Shown here: positions 9,303 to 18,206 of the stretch, piece by piece
Layout: the number at the start of each line of letters is the position of its first letter
Numbering within the stretch: the stretch's first letter is position 1
From: a virus
Length of the DNA: 33,420 nucleotides
IMG/VR virus record: IMGVR_UViG_3300030117_001006
Coordinates: 1-33,420 of that record
Strand: one strand, 5' to 3'
Program-made: the position numbers and the translations under genes
The notes under the pieces: generated by a model
Database searches by the model: none
What the model saw: only the letters and a program-made list of their open reading frames with translations
Told to the model about the DNA's origin: nothing

Positions 9303-11490
9303 TTAATAGAGTCCATTCTTTTATGTCTTTCATTTGCATAGCTTGGGTAAATACTTTTAATAAATAGTTTTCATTAAGGAAACTATTTGGAACTAAAAGT
9401 TCACCCGGTTTAACATTATTAGGATCAACCTTTCTATTAGTATAATGTAAATATATATCTTCTGCTAGTAGTGCTTTAAAGGGAACTTCAACAATATTAG
9501 CAATAGCATCTAAATCTGAATCAGATAGTTCTTTTTTAAAAAGCTCTCCCCAAAATGGAATAAGAGTATTAACAGGCATAGTATCAATATTATCTTTAAC
9601 ATAATGTTTAAATAACTGAGCAACATTTATTTGTCCATCTTCTGTAATATTGGCGTCAAAACTTAAATTAGCATCTACCCAATAATTACTAGAAGAATAA
9701 AAATTTTCTCCTGTTGGGCTTAAACTAGCTATTAGTACGCCTTCTAGATCATCTCTAACATCTTTAAATGCTTTATCATCAGGAATATTTATTGATTGAT
9801 ATTCTTTATAAAAATTACTCCATGCTTTTAACTCTATAATACTATGTTCGTCTAAATTAGAAGGAGGTATATCTTTATCTATTATATTCATAGCTAATTT
9901 ACCTAACTCTAATGTTCTTTGGAAATCTAAAGGACTTTTAATTTGTAAATACTCTTGTTGCCCAAAAGCATCAAGAACAGCAGTAGGCACTCTATTAGTT
10001 ACAGATACCAATTCATTAATTGTGTTTAAAGCATCTGGATATTTTAATCGACCACTTTCATCATATTCAAAGAAGTCAATAGTATTAGCATTAAAAAATG
10101 GTGTATGCTTCATACCTTCTTGCGTTTCACCATATCCTAGTTGTGGAGCTATTTCAGTACGATAAGTTACTGTTTCATGTGGTCTAAGTTGTTGATTAAA
10201 CAAACTATCAACCATAGCTTGTTTAACTTGTTCAGCATTTTCATAAGTTGTCCATCCTTCTGCTTTTAGCTTATTCATTATAGTAATAGACATATTGTGC
10301 ATATTAGACATTTCTGGTTTAGCTAAATAATTTTTAGATTCTTCCCAGATTAATGTGTTAGATTTTTTCTTATGAAGGATATTTGTAATATCTGCCTGTG
10401 ATAAATTAAGTTGTTGTAAAAAAGTAACTAATTCATTGTTATCTTGTTCTAATAACATTTTACTATCAAATCCGTCTAGTCTTTGATGTACATCAGCAAC
10501 AAGACTTTCAGCATTAATTTGTTGTTTAACTTTATATTTTTCAAATTCTTTATCAGAATCATTTTGGTAAGATTTTATCTTCTCTTGTAAATTTGTAACT
10601 ATTAGTTCTCTTTCCGGAATAGTAGTATCTTTTAATAAAGAAGCAAAAGCTGGGATTTCTTCTATCTTTTCAGGATTTTCCTGATATTTTTTTAATATAG
10701 TTTTAACGTATTTAGCTGCATTCTCAAATTGTAAATCATCTTTCTCAAATCCTAAATTCATTGGATCATTAAGATAACTATCAGCATCTGCTATTAAGGC
10801 ATCTTTTAAAAAACTAGTAACAATAGATTCCATTCTTGCTTCTTCTATAAATATTTGTTGGTTTCTAAACCATTCTTCTGGTCGAAGCAAATTGGAATTA
10901 TCATCTAAAGAATTGTATAACTTTGTATAAAGCTCATAAGATTCACCTAATTTCTGTAGAGCCATTCCCCCTTCCCCATCAGGACCAACAATAAATTCAT
11001 CTAATTGGGCAAAGTTCATATCTTGCATTTGAGTAGCAATGTCATTCATTATTACTGTATGACCATCTTGGAATATCTTTTGCTTTTCTGCTTGATTTCT
11101 ATTATTCCATTTAGTCCATAAAGCATCACCTTTAGTAGCTATAAGTGGGCTAATTAATTGTTTAGTCCATGATTTATATCTAAGAGGAGCTTGTTCTATA
11201 GATTTTTCCATATAAGCATTAGCAGCCGCCATAAACTTATCAGGATCATATCTGTAATTTTCATCTCTAGATAATGTAGTTAAATAGTTAGTAGCATCTA
11301 CATTAGCTTTAGTTCTATACTCTAAGTCTAATAATTCGGCAGCTCTTGCTTGGAATGTATTAACAACCTTACCAATATTATCAGCAGCAGTTGCTAGTGC
11401 ATCTCCTGTATAAGCTGGAGTTACTCCTCTTCTTTGAGATAAAGAAGCAATACTAGTTCCTACTTCTTTTTCACCTACTTTTAATGCCAT
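9295..11490 (-). CDS. Internal virion protein (T7 gp15-like)
   Basis: 731 residues, mostly helical and acidic/amide-rich. The N-terminus 'MALKVGEKEVGTSIASLSQRRGV...' followed by long helices ('AADNIGKVVNTFQARAAELLDLEYRTKANVDATNYL') resembles gp15-type core proteins of marine podophages, which form the ejected tube across the periplasm. Its place after the gp14-like gene supports this. It overlaps the gp14-like stop by one base and the next gene by 8 bases. No catalytic motif is visible. Confidence 0.65.
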   Translation of the reverse strand: MALKVGEKEVGTSIASLSQRRGVTPAYTGDALATAADNIGKVVNTFQARAAELLDLEYRTKANVDATNYLTTLSRDENYRYDPDKFMAAANAYMEKSIEQAPLRYKSWTKQLISPLIATKGDALWTKWNNRNQAEKQKIFQDGHTVIMNDIATQMQDMNFAQLDEFIVGPDGEGGMALQKLGESYELYTKLYNSLDDNSNLLRPEEWFRNQQIFIEEARMESIVTSFLKDALIADADSYLNDPMNLGFEKDDLQFENAAKYVKTILKKYQENPEKIEEIPAFASLLKDTTIPERELIVTNLQEKIKSYQNDSDKEFEKYKVKQQINAESLVADVHQRLDGFDSKMLLEQDNNELVTFLQQLNLSQADITNILHKKKSNTLIWEESKNYLAKPEMSNMHNMSITIMNKLKAEGWTTYENAEQVKQAMVDSLFNQQLRPHETVTYRTEIAPQLGYGETQEGMKHTPFFNANTIDFFEYDESGRLKYPDALNTINELVSVTNRVPTAVLDAFGQQEYLQIKSPLDFQRTLELGKLAMNIIDKDIPPSNLDEHSIIELKAWSNFYKEYQSINIPDDKAFKDVRDDLEGVLIASLSPTGENFYSSSNYWVDANLSFDANITEDGQINVAQLFKHYVKDNIDTMPVNTLIPFWGELFKKELSDSDLDAIANIVEVPFKALLAEDIYLHYTNRKVDPNNVKPGELLVPNSFLNENYLLKVFTQAMQMKDIKEWTLLND

Positions 11491-11966
11491 TAGTCTATTG
11501 CCTTTTCTATTGATTTTTCTTCTAGATATCCTTTATACCCAGTTGTTAATTGACCAGCGATTGAAGTCCAACCACCAAATGTTAAATCTTGTTTCTTCAT
11601 AACATTTTCATATTTAAGCTGTCCTATTTTACTTTGAACAGCTGAACCCATTAATCTTATTTGAGCTATATCTTTTGCTGCATTTTTTCTTGTTTGATCT
11701 TGAATATTTAGAAAACTTCGAGAGTCATCATAATACCCAGCAATCGAAGCAAACGCTAAGTTAGACGCTAAATTTTGGCTTAACGTTTCCATTCTAGCAT
11801 TTTCATCTTGTAAAGCTGTTAGTGCAGCCATTTGACGTTCAGTTTCTAATCTTTGATTTTCTCTTTCTATAGCAGCTCTTTGAGCATTCATAGAAGATAG
11901 AGTGCCAACAACTGATATTCCAGTTCCAATAGCTGTTAGCATTGATGAGGTTGCGACTGCTTGCAT
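11490..11966 (-). CDS. Internal virion protein (T7 gp14-like)
   Basis: 158 residues. The N-terminus is hydrophobic ('SSMLTAIGTGISVVGTLSSM', residues ~8-27), followed by an Ala/Gln/Glu-rich helix ('RAAIERENQRLETERQMAALTALQDENARMETLSQNLASN'). This is the usual plan of gp14-like ejection proteins that go into the outer membrane. It sits directly after tail tube B with a one-base overlap and before the gp15-like gene, the conserved podovirus order. Confidence 0.72.
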   Translation of the reverse strand: MQAVATSSMLTAIGTGISVVGTLSSMNAQRAAIERENQRLETERQMAALTALQDENARMETLSQNLASNLAFASIAGYYDDSRSFLNIQDQTRKNAAKDIAQIRLMGSAVQSKIGQLKYENVMKKQDLTFGGWTSIAGQLTTGYKGYLEEKSIEKAID

Positions 11967-14179
11967 TATGCGAAAGTTATCTCCATAGCTAATCCTAATA
12001 TTTTAAGTGGCAGAGGATCGTTCTGCGATATGTTAATGGTAGGTGATTTAGAATAACCTAAAAAATTAAACTCTTTTCTACCAGTGGTAGCTGATACATC
12101 ACTATTAACAGTAAAGTTTGTTTGTTGTATAACTAAGGGGTAATAGGTATCTCCAGTAGTTTTCATCTTAACATCCAATCCTTCAGACATATCTATAATT
12201 ACTTTATTAATTCTTCTTGGCTGTCCTGTCAATGGTCCTGTTTCAACCTCTTTATCTAAAGGCATAGTTTCTACAATAGGCGTAAAATTAAATCCTACCC
12301 TGACTCCTGTAGGAAAAGGTGAATTAGATAAAGTAATTCTATTATTACTATCTACTGTATATTCTCCAAGAGAACCATTTCCGTAGACTGCATTTACTTT
12401 TGTAGTATTTTGATACACAGCATTTACTGTATGGCTAAATCCATTAACAATAGTAATAGCAGCATTATCAGCTGGGGTAGCAGCTAAAGTTTTATCTAAA
12501 GCTAAAGTATATGCTCCTGAACCCGTATTGGTTACAGCAATAATTTCATACTCAGTTGCATTTCCAGCTATTGTAAATGTTTCATTAACTTTAGGATCGG
12601 CAGTAAAACCATCAACATTAACTGTCGTTCCTGTTTGACCAGCTCCATTTACTAAAGGAGTGCCTTTTTGGTATACAGTTGTTAGCGTAGAACAATCAAG
12701 AGTAACGCTATCTGTATCACTAAATTTTTCGAGTAAATAAACCGTGCCAGAGGGCAATACTCTTTTTGTAACTACAAATAAATTTTCATTTAAAGCTATT
12801 ACACTAAAAAATTCATCATTAGTTTTAGTTTCCCACATAGTCCAACCAGCTATCTTTTCATCTCTAATACTATGGAATACAGCTAGTTTACCACCTCCTG
12901 TAGAACCACTATTTAAGAAAAAAGCAAACTGTTCAGCTCTTTCATTGTTTCCTGTTTGCATAGCGATTTGTTTAGGAGCATCAATTAATTGAGAAGAAAG
13001 AACAGAAACCGAAGTTGATTTATAAGCTTGTTCTAAATCACTAAAGATAAACTCTCTAATAGTTTTGCCATTTTTTTGACTAAATAATGTAGCTCCATCA
13101 AATGGTGTAGGATTAGCTCTATTACATCCGTAAGGTGTTTGTCTTAAGAAAGATACATTACTAGGAGTAATAGCAGTAGTATCAGAAGAAGGAATGTAAT
13201 ATTCACCAGCATCTGTAAATATTTGTAAATTTCTAGAAGATACTAAATGTCTTACTTCGTTTACTTTATCAGAAGTAATAGCCACATTAATAGATTGACT
13301 ATCTAACCCTGTACCTACATCAAAATTTCTATAACCACTTATTTCACTGCCAATAATAGCAGAAGGTTTTGATTTAACCCCACCAAACCAAAGTCTATTA
13401 TCATGAAATGATACAGCTTGAGGATACCCCCTAACAGCAGATATTAATTGTTCTTCCCAATCCAAGTCAGCACTTGTGCTAGCCAATGCTTCTAATATAG
13501 TAACGTCTACTGAAGTAGCACTTGTATAATTAGTTATTTTACATTGTTTACCACCAATGCGTATATATGTTCCATTATGATTTGAAACAAAAGTATCTGC
13601 ACTAGCAGTAATTGTTACTCCAGTTCCAGATGTTGCAGCTGGAGTTAGTGTTATACTTGTATCTGCATATTTATAAAAAGGTTGTGTAGTTTTATTTACA
13701 CCACCTACTGTTACTGAATCATCTTCTTCAAATTCAAATGCAGACACACTAAATGAGCTAGCACTTGTTCTTTTTATTTCTCTAATAGGATTATCTCTAT
13801 GCGTAAGGAAAACTGTATCTCCAAATTGTGCAAAGTTTAGTTCAAATAACTGAGCTGTAGTCCAATTACAATTGGTTGTTATATTAGCAGCAATTGCAGA
13901 ACCACTTGAATTATAAACATCTAATCTATTATTAGATAAAGCAAAAATAGCTACTTCGTCTTCAGAAAAGATAAAAGGTATTAATCTAGTTTCCCCTACT
14001 AAGGTTGCTAAATAACTAGTAGCTGGTCTACGCATTAGACCACCTTCGTCTAATAAATACCAGTTACGACATTGTTTTGCTCCCTCAAAATATGATTGAG
14101 CATCTGTTCGAGAATTTAAAAGGGGATTTAATTCACCAGCTGAGAAGTTGGTATAAACTTGTCTTACTTTTCTGGGCAT
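11966..14179 (-). CDS. Tail tubular protein B (T7 gp12-like nozzle)
   Basis: 737 residues. The N-terminus 'RQVYTNFSAGELNPLLNSRTDAQSYFEGAKQCRNWYLLDEGGLMRRPATSYLA' is a strong family signature of the podovirus tail nozzle (F..GE..P.L..R.D...Y..G...C.N......GG..RRP). The rest is beta-rich, including 'AVSFHDNRLWFGG' (~255-270), 'LQIFTDAGEYYIPSS' and 'YGCNRANPTPFDGATLFSQKNGKTIREF', all typical. Length fits T7 gp12 (~790). It overlaps tail tube A by one base. It forms the hexameric nozzle through which DNA leaves. Confidence 0.92.
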   Translation of the reverse strand: MPRKVRQVYTNFSAGELNPLLNSRTDAQSYFEGAKQCRNWYLLDEGGLMRRPATSYLATLVGETRLIPFIFSEDEVAIFALSNNRLDVYNSSGSAIAANITTNCNWTTAQLFELNFAQFGDTVFLTHRDNPIREIKRTSASSFSVSAFEFEEDDSVTVGGVNKTTQPFYKYADTSITLTPAATSGTGVTITASADTFVSNHNGTYIRIGGKQCKITNYTSATSVDVTILEALASTSADLDWEEQLISAVRGYPQAVSFHDNRLWFGGVKSKPSAIIGSEISGYRNFDVGTGLDSQSINVAITSDKVNEVRHLVSSRNLQIFTDAGEYYIPSSDTTAITPSNVSFLRQTPYGCNRANPTPFDGATLFSQKNGKTIREFIFSDLEQAYKSTSVSVLSSQLIDAPKQIAMQTGNNERAEQFAFFLNSGSTGGGKLAVFHSIRDEKIAGWTMWETKTNDEFFSVIALNENLFVVTKRVLPSGTVYLLEKFSDTDSVTLDCSTLTTVYQKGTPLVNGAGQTGTTVNVDGFTADPKVNETFTIAGNATEYEIIAVTNTGSGAYTLALDKTLAATPADNAAITIVNGFSHTVNAVYQNTTKVNAVYGNGSLGEYTVDSNNRITLSNSPFPTGVRVGFNFTPIVETMPLDKEVETGPLTGQPRRINKVIIDMSEGLDVKMKTTGDTYYPLVIQQTNFTVNSDVSATTGRKEFNFLGYSKSPTINISQNDPLPLKILGLAMEITFA

Positions 14180-14787
14180 TACGATCCAATCTTACCACTT
14201 CGTGTACTCCAGCGATTTGTAAGAAACTTATCTGTATTAAGTCGATTACTTGTTGTTTCCTTACTTTCAGTATTTCTACCAATGAGTAAATGTCTTTCAG
14301 CTAAAGTATCAAATTGATTCACTAAAGCTGCATCTCTTGCAATAGATCCAGCAAAAGCAGAAGCTAGTTTGAATACTAAAGCATGTCTAAAATAGGGTGG
14401 GAATGTACTTTCGTCAGGTCTAAAAATGTAATCCATAACTAAGACGCTGTTAGAACCATACCCATTAACGAATATTTTATTACCATATCTTTCATAAGGA
14501 ATAGGAAAATCATTAACAGTTACTGTATGTACATGAACAACAGCTGGGCTACTAGGCATTTGATATGCATATTCATATCTTCCTGTAGGTGCATCAGCTA
14601 ATAAAGAAAGTTGTTGTTGTTCAGTAGCAAAGTCCCAATGAGATCTTGTTAGTAAAGATTCTAGGAACTCCTCATAGATTTCGTCAGCAACAGTTGCTTC
14701 TGTAGAAGAATCACTAAAAGAAGCTATTTTATTAGCTCCTACTATTACTAAGGCTCTATTGACAATATCTATTTTAGTTGTTGCCAT
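14179..14787 (-). CDS. Tail tubular protein A (T7 gp11-like adaptor)
   Basis: 202 residues. Characteristic sequence: 'IDIVNRALVIVGANKIASFSD' at the start, 'ARS/TRSHWDFATEQQQL' near residue 50 (an 'L....W.FA..R..L' gatekeeper pattern) and 'YAYQMPSSPAVVHVHTV'. Length matches gp11 (~196). It connects portal and nozzle. It overlaps the nozzle gene by one base. The gene upstream is one of the Lys/Ala-rich paralogues instead of the usual capsid gene, because two extra genes are inserted here. Confidence 0.9.
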   Translation of the reverse strand: MATTKIDIVNRALVIVGANKIASFSDSSTEATVADEIYEEFLESLLTRSHWDFATEQQQLSLLADAPTGRYEYAYQMPSSPAVVHVHTVTVNDFPIPYERYGNKIFVNGYGSNSVLVMDYIFRPDESTFPPYFRHALVFKLASAFAGSIARDAALVNQFDTLAERHLLIGRNTESKETTSNRLNTDKFLTNRWSTRSGKIGS

Positions 14788-15702
14788 TTACCATCTTCTA
14801 CGAAAATCATTCATGGGTAATGATTGTGGCATATTAATCATTAGATTTTTACCAATAACGCTATTAACTCCATATCCAGATAATTGATCCATAGCAGCAA
14901 TAAATTCTTTTTTTCTAGTTTTAGGATTATCAGATACAATAATAGATTCCATATAAGCAATAATAGATCTCACTTCATCTATTTCTTTTTGACTTAATGC
15001 CTTACCAGTTAAGATTTTATTCTTACCTTCATCATTAAACTTTAATTGGAAACCTTCACCTGATCTTTTCATTTCATAATCAGATTTAGGATTATTGTTA
15101 GATGCCATAATAGAAGCTGTTAATGCACCAGCAGCTAATGCTCCTATTGCAGCACTTGTTTTTGGATTGGCTTTTATCTTTCCTTTTACATTAAGATAAC
15201 CTCCAAGAATTTGATTTTGAAATGTTCCAGACTGACCAGATTTAGGTATTCCATATAAATCAGCCATATTTCCGCCACCAGCATCATCTACTCTTTGGTC
15301 ATTAACAAATGATCTTTCAGCTGTTCTTTTTAGCTTAGCTCCTTTTTCTTTTGCTTTATCAACAATAGGCTGAGCTTTTGCTTTAGCTTTCTCAGCAGTT
15401 CCTTTTACTTTAGCTACTACTGGTTTAGCTTTTTCTTTAACTTTTGTTGTGGCTCTTGTTACTTTTCCTTTTGCACTCTCTAGAGTTTCTTTCTTTATAC
15501 CACTTTCATAGAGATCTTTGGCTTTCTTTGCACCTAATTTAATTTTAGTACCAGCTTTAGTAGTAACATCTTTTGCTTTTGCTATTGCTGGTTTAGCTTT
15601 TCCTCTTACTCCTTTAGTAGCAGTTACAGCTTGTCTTCCTTTTTCTTTAAGAAACTTACCAGTAGATTTTGCTGCTTTACTTAATGCTTTTGCTATTGCC
15701 AT
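14788..15702 (-). CDS. Lys/Ala-rich virion-operon protein, paralogue B
   Basis: 304 residues. Residues 1-130 are very rich in Lys and Ala with almost no acidic clusters, histone H1- or LEA-like. The unit 'KAKPxxxKxK' appears at ~35-44 and 91-100, with a variant at 109-118. A hydrophobic Ala/Gly stretch (~182-200, 'TSAAIGALAAGALTASIMAS') could span or associate with a membrane. Residues ~207-292 are a compact domain clearly homologous to that of the next upstream gene: 'EIDEVRSIIAYMESIIVSDN' against 'EVDDVRTQLAILDSIILSEN', and 'IGKNLMINMP' against 'TGNNLSLIIP'. Function unknown. Its place just before tail tube A suggests a virion component that binds DNA or membrane. Confidence 0.72.
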   Translation of the reverse strand: MAIAKALSKAAKSTGKFLKEKGRQAVTATKGVRGKAKPAIAKAKDVTTKAGTKIKLGAKKAKDLYESGIKKETLESAKGKVTRATTKVKEKAKPVVAKVKGTAEKAKAKAQPIVDKAKEKGAKLKRTAERSFVNDQRVDDAGGGNMADLYGIPKSGQSGTFQNQILGGYLNVKGKIKANPKTSAAIGALAAGALTASIMASNNNPKSDYEMKRSGEGFQLKFNDEGKNKILTGKALSQKEIDEVRSIIAYMESIIVSDNPKTRKKEFIAAMDQLSGYGVNSVIGKNLMINMPQSLPMNDFRRRW

Positions 15703-15705
15703 AGA

Positions 15706-16614
15706 TTATGTCCTTCCCCTTATTTGAACTCCACCCTCTACATTAGGGATTATAAGTGATAAATTATTACCAGTAATATTTGATACTTTGTATTTATCTG
15801 CAAGATAAGTAGCAATTTGTGTAAATTCTGATCTTCTTGATTTTGGATTTTCAGATAAAATTATACTGTCTAAAATAGCTAATTGTGTTCTTACATCATC
15901 TACTTCTTTTGAATTTAATTGTTTTGCTGAAAAAACCACATTTGCGTTTTTGTCCTTAAACTGTGTACTAAATCTGCCATCTCTTAATCTTGAAATATCA
16001 TATTCTGCTTCTTTAGGAGTAGATGATTTAACCATAGATGCAACTATAGAACCAGTTCCGATTGTACCAGCTACTGCACCAATTCCTAAACCAGTTAGTG
16101 TATCTATTGCTTCATCATTATATCTTTTTGCATCAGTTCGTGGTGGTTTTTTTCTTATTTTTCTTATTTGATCACCAGCACCTCTAATTGCTTTTCCAGC
16201 TAGGTTACCCATCTGACCACCTACAATTCCACCAGCTACTGTTCCAGCTCCTAAAACACCTAAAGCACCTGTTCCAACAGTTTTTGCTGCTTTTTTAGTT
16301 TTTGTTCCAACAGTTTTTGCTGCTTTTTTTACACCTTCTGGAGTTTTGTCTGAAACTTTTTTTGCAGTTTCCTTAGTTTTATCTACTGCTTTTTTTGAAA
16401 CTTCTTTAGTTTTATCTACTGCTTTTTTAACAGCTGGTTTTGCTTTAGCAACTGCACCAGTTACTGCAGCAGATTCAGTAACTTTTTTTGTTTTTACTTT
16501 TACTGCATTTTTTAATTTGTTTGTTTGTTTTGAAGTTACACTAATCGCTTTTTTAAGACTTTTATTTTTAAGTAATTTTTTCGCTAATGCTCTTGCTGCT
16601 ACTGTTATTGCCAT
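15706..16614 (-). CDS. Lys/Ala-rich 11-residue-repeat protein, paralogue A
   Basis: 302 residues. Residues 1-112 are Lys/Ala/Thr/Val-rich. From ~62 to 116 an exact 11-residue spacing is visible, with KK at 63, 74, 85, 96 and 107 (KKAVDKTKEVS, KKAVDKTKETA, KKVSDKTPEGV, KKAAKTVGTKT, KKAAKTVGTGA). Such undecads form long amphipathic helices in LEA- and apolipoprotein-like proteins. Two Gly/Ala hydrophobic segments follow (~115-142, ~171-195), then the C-terminal domain shared with paralogue B (~203-292). The ATG follows a GGAG site, right after the capsid-operon terminator. No known function is recognised; DNA- or membrane-binding virion protein is inference. Confidence 0.72.
   Translation of the reverse strand: MAITVAARALAKKLLKNKSLKKAISVTSKQTNKLKNAVKVKTKKVTESAAVTGAVAKAKPAVKKAVDKTKEVSKKAVDKTKETAKKVSDKTPEGVKKAAKTVGTKTKKAAKTVGTGALGVLGAGTVAGGIVGGQMGNLAGKAIRGAGDQIRKIRKKPPRTDAKRYNDEAIDTLTGLGIGAVAGTIGTGSIVASMVKSSTPKEAEYDISRLRDGRFSTQFKDKNANVVFSAKQLNSKEVDDVRTQLAILDSIILSENPKSRRSEFTQIATYLADKYKVSNITGNNLSLIIPNVEGGVQIRGRT
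16271..16428 (-). repeat. 33-bp periodic coding repeat
   Basis: A 26-base segment at 16271-16296 recurs exactly at 16304-16329. A 23-base segment at 16373-16395 recurs at 16406-16428. Both pairs are offset by 33 bases, the DNA counterpart of the 11-residue helical repeat in paralogue A. Near-identity at nucleotide level, including third positions, suggests recent tandem duplication. Confidence 0.85.
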
Positions 16615-16624
16615 TTTAAACTCC

Positions 16625-16651
16625 TAAATAAAGGGGGGAATAAATCCCCCC
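16625..16651 (-). terminator. Intrinsic terminator after the capsid gene pair
   Basis: Read on the minus strand, GGGGGGA pairs with TCCCCCC (16651-16645 with 16639-16633), giving a seven-base stem of mostly G-C pairs with a five-base loop, followed by TTTATTTA. It lies right after the 84-residue gene and before paralogue A. It should end or attenuate the abundant capsid transcript. Confidence 0.85.
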
Positions 16652-16658
16652 AATATAA

Positions 16659-16913
16659 TTATGCCAGAAGCACAGTATTTAAGTTAGATCCACCATCATC
16701 GACAGATACTATTAAAATATCTACCACTGCGTTTGAACCACCACTATTTACTATAATGATATCTCCAGCTGTTAGCTCTTTGTGAGCAGCTAAAAAATAA
16801 TCATCATTATCAATATCTCCAATAGCATCACCGTCTGTGTAATACCATAGAGCATTGCTGTCGCCTAATTGACATCCTTTTTTGATAGGATTAGCTGTAT
16901 GTGAATATGCCAT
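16659..16913 (-). CDS. Small beta-rich protein paired with the capsid gene
   Basis: 84 residues, acidic and beta-rich ('ELTAGDIIIVNSGGSNAVVDILIVSV'), with an N-terminal 'AYSHTANPIKKGCQLGDSNALWYYTDGD'. It follows the major capsid gene by 9 bases with a strong AGGAG site and is the last gene before the terminator, so it is made together with the capsid. Small proteins in this position are often head decoration proteins. I see no specific motif proving it. Confidence 0.65.
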   Translation of the reverse strand: MAYSHTANPIKKGCQLGDSNALWYYTDGDAIGDIDNDDYFLAAHKELTAGDIIIVNSGGSNAVVDILIVSVDDGGSNLNTVLLA

Positions 16914-16922
16914 TATTTACTC

Positions 16923-17768
16923 CTATTCCGCACACTTAGACACTCTAATACCATTGGTGTCGATTAGGATTGAACCCATTGATAGGTAAGAAGTCATTAA
17001 GTGAGCTACCTTCTCAGGAATATAGTTCACTTCAGTTCTTACGTCAGATCCAACGCCTAAGCCCATTGATGATTTGTGCCATGCGATTGTATGTCTATCT
17101 GTTGAACCAGATGTGTCTAGCCCAGAATGTACAAATGTTAAGAATCCTAAGAATCTCTTAGCTGTATAATTCATACCACTAAAAGGTAATTCGGAAGCAC
17201 CAATGTATTCCATTCTTGACCACTGATCGTCATCTAAAAGATTTGACCATTGATTTGGACCAATAGCCCAATAACGTTGGTTATCATCTGGAACATCATT
17301 TGAACCAAATAATGCTTGCATCTCTTGGAACTTATCAACGTTCATATCAGTTGCTACTGTACCACCCTGTGCACCAGCGTTGTTAGCTAGTGTAGTTGCA
17401 GAAGCCATAGCGTCTGTTAAAATGCTGTCAGTTTTTCTACCAAGAGCATAAGCTGCGTTATTTGCGATTACTGCTCTTTCGTCAATGTTAGTCTTTAGCT
17501 CGTCTAATTTGTCTACATAGTCAGATGCATAGAAGTCTGCTAATGTTGCTGTAACATTAGTGTGAGAAATGTTCATTGCTACAACCTCAGCATGTCTTGC
17601 TTTAGATGTTGCCTCACCAGTTCCTACTTTTTGGAACTTAACAGATTCACCTGATACACCATTAACTACACGAACAAGGTTCTTGAGCTTAGAACCTTTT
17701 CTTTGATATGCCATATGTACTTCAGCTTCAAACTGAGTAATAAAAGCATTATTTATTGTAGCACTCAT
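16923..17768 (-). CDS. Major capsid protein
   Basis: 281 residues. The sequence fits the HK97-fold capsid family found in many T7-like marine podophages: 'FITQFEAEVHMAYQRKGSKLKNLVRVVNGVSGESVKFQKVGTGEA' at the N-terminus (N-arm/E-loop), 'LDELKTNIDERAVIANNAAYALGRKTDSIL' (spine helix) and a C-terminal 'EKVAHLMTSYLSMGSILIDTNGIRV' (A-domain). It is preceded by a strong AAAGGAG site and a 129-base untranslated leader, and followed by a decoration-like gene and a terminator, consistent with very high expression. The scaffold gene lies upstream. Confidence 0.92.
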   Translation of the reverse strand: MSATINNAFITQFEAEVHMAYQRKGSKLKNLVRVVNGVSGESVKFQKVGTGEATSKARHAEVVAMNISHTNVTATLADFYASDYVDKLDELKTNIDERAVIANNAAYALGRKTDSILTDAMASATTLANNAGAQGGTVATDMNVDKFQEMQALFGSNDVPDDNQRYWAIGPNQWSNLLDDDQWSRMEYIGASELPFSGMNYTAKRFLGFLTFVHSGLDTSGSTDRHTIAWHKSSMGLGVGSDVRTEVNYIPEKVAHLMTSYLSMGSILIDTNGIRVSKCAE

Positions 17769-17897
17769 TGTTTCTCCTTTGAGTTATGTTGTTATCATCA
17801 AGATTATCTCTTTGGGTGAGATATGTTGTCTTTAAAAGGCATATCCTAAAGCCAAACGAGGTCTTATCTCTAGGACTTACATATTTTTAAGAAAAAA
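17769..17897 (-). other. Untranslated leader of the capsid gene
   Basis: A 129-base gap, the longest inside the head operon. On the minus strand it contains a weak pairing of CCTA with TAGG and of GGC with GCC around 17838-17872, but no T-run. No clear -35/-10 pair is seen. It could hold a phage-specific promoter or a processing site that sets the capsid mRNA apart. Only the AAAGGAG ribosome site at the end is certain. Confidence 0.35.
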
Positions 17898-18206
17898 TCA
17901 ACGCACAATTTCTATGACATTCTCTTTAGGGATAACACAAACATCTCCAATATCTGTGTCATTCCATGTCATAAAGCAGATAATCACATCATCATTATCT
18001 ACTAATACTTTACCTTCTGTGCAGTTTACTGCTGGTTTATACTTTTTTACTTCTTCTGGATCTTGCCATGTAGCATGGCTAACAGCATCTCTCCACAGAA
18101 CTTTAACTTTTGGGCAATTATTAAGTTGCGTATTTGTTAAAGAGCTGTGTAACTTTTTCAATATATGCTGGATCTTTTTTACCATCTTCGTGATATCGAG
18201 GATCAT
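17898..18206 (-). CDS. Small conserved-looking phage protein overlapping the scaffold gene
   Basis: At most 102 residues. The core is 'PKVKVLWRDAVSHATWQDPEEVKKYKPAVNCTEGKVLVDNDDVIICFMTWNDTDIGDVCVIPKENVIEI'. It resembles small phage proteins with 'V.W.DA.S...W....E' and a late 'I....G....IP...I' strand. The start is uncertain. No ATG lies after the scaffold stop, so translation must begin inside the scaffold gene in another frame: ATG at 18206 or 18185, or TTG at 18161, all with poor ribosome sites. Translation may depend on ribosomes finishing the scaffold. Function unknown. Confidence 0.6.
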   Translation of the reverse strand: MILDITKMVKKIQHILKKLHSSLTNTQLNNCPKVKVLWRDAVSHATWQDPEEVKKYKPAVNCTEGKVLVDNDDVIICFMTWNDTDIGDVCVIPKENVIEIVR

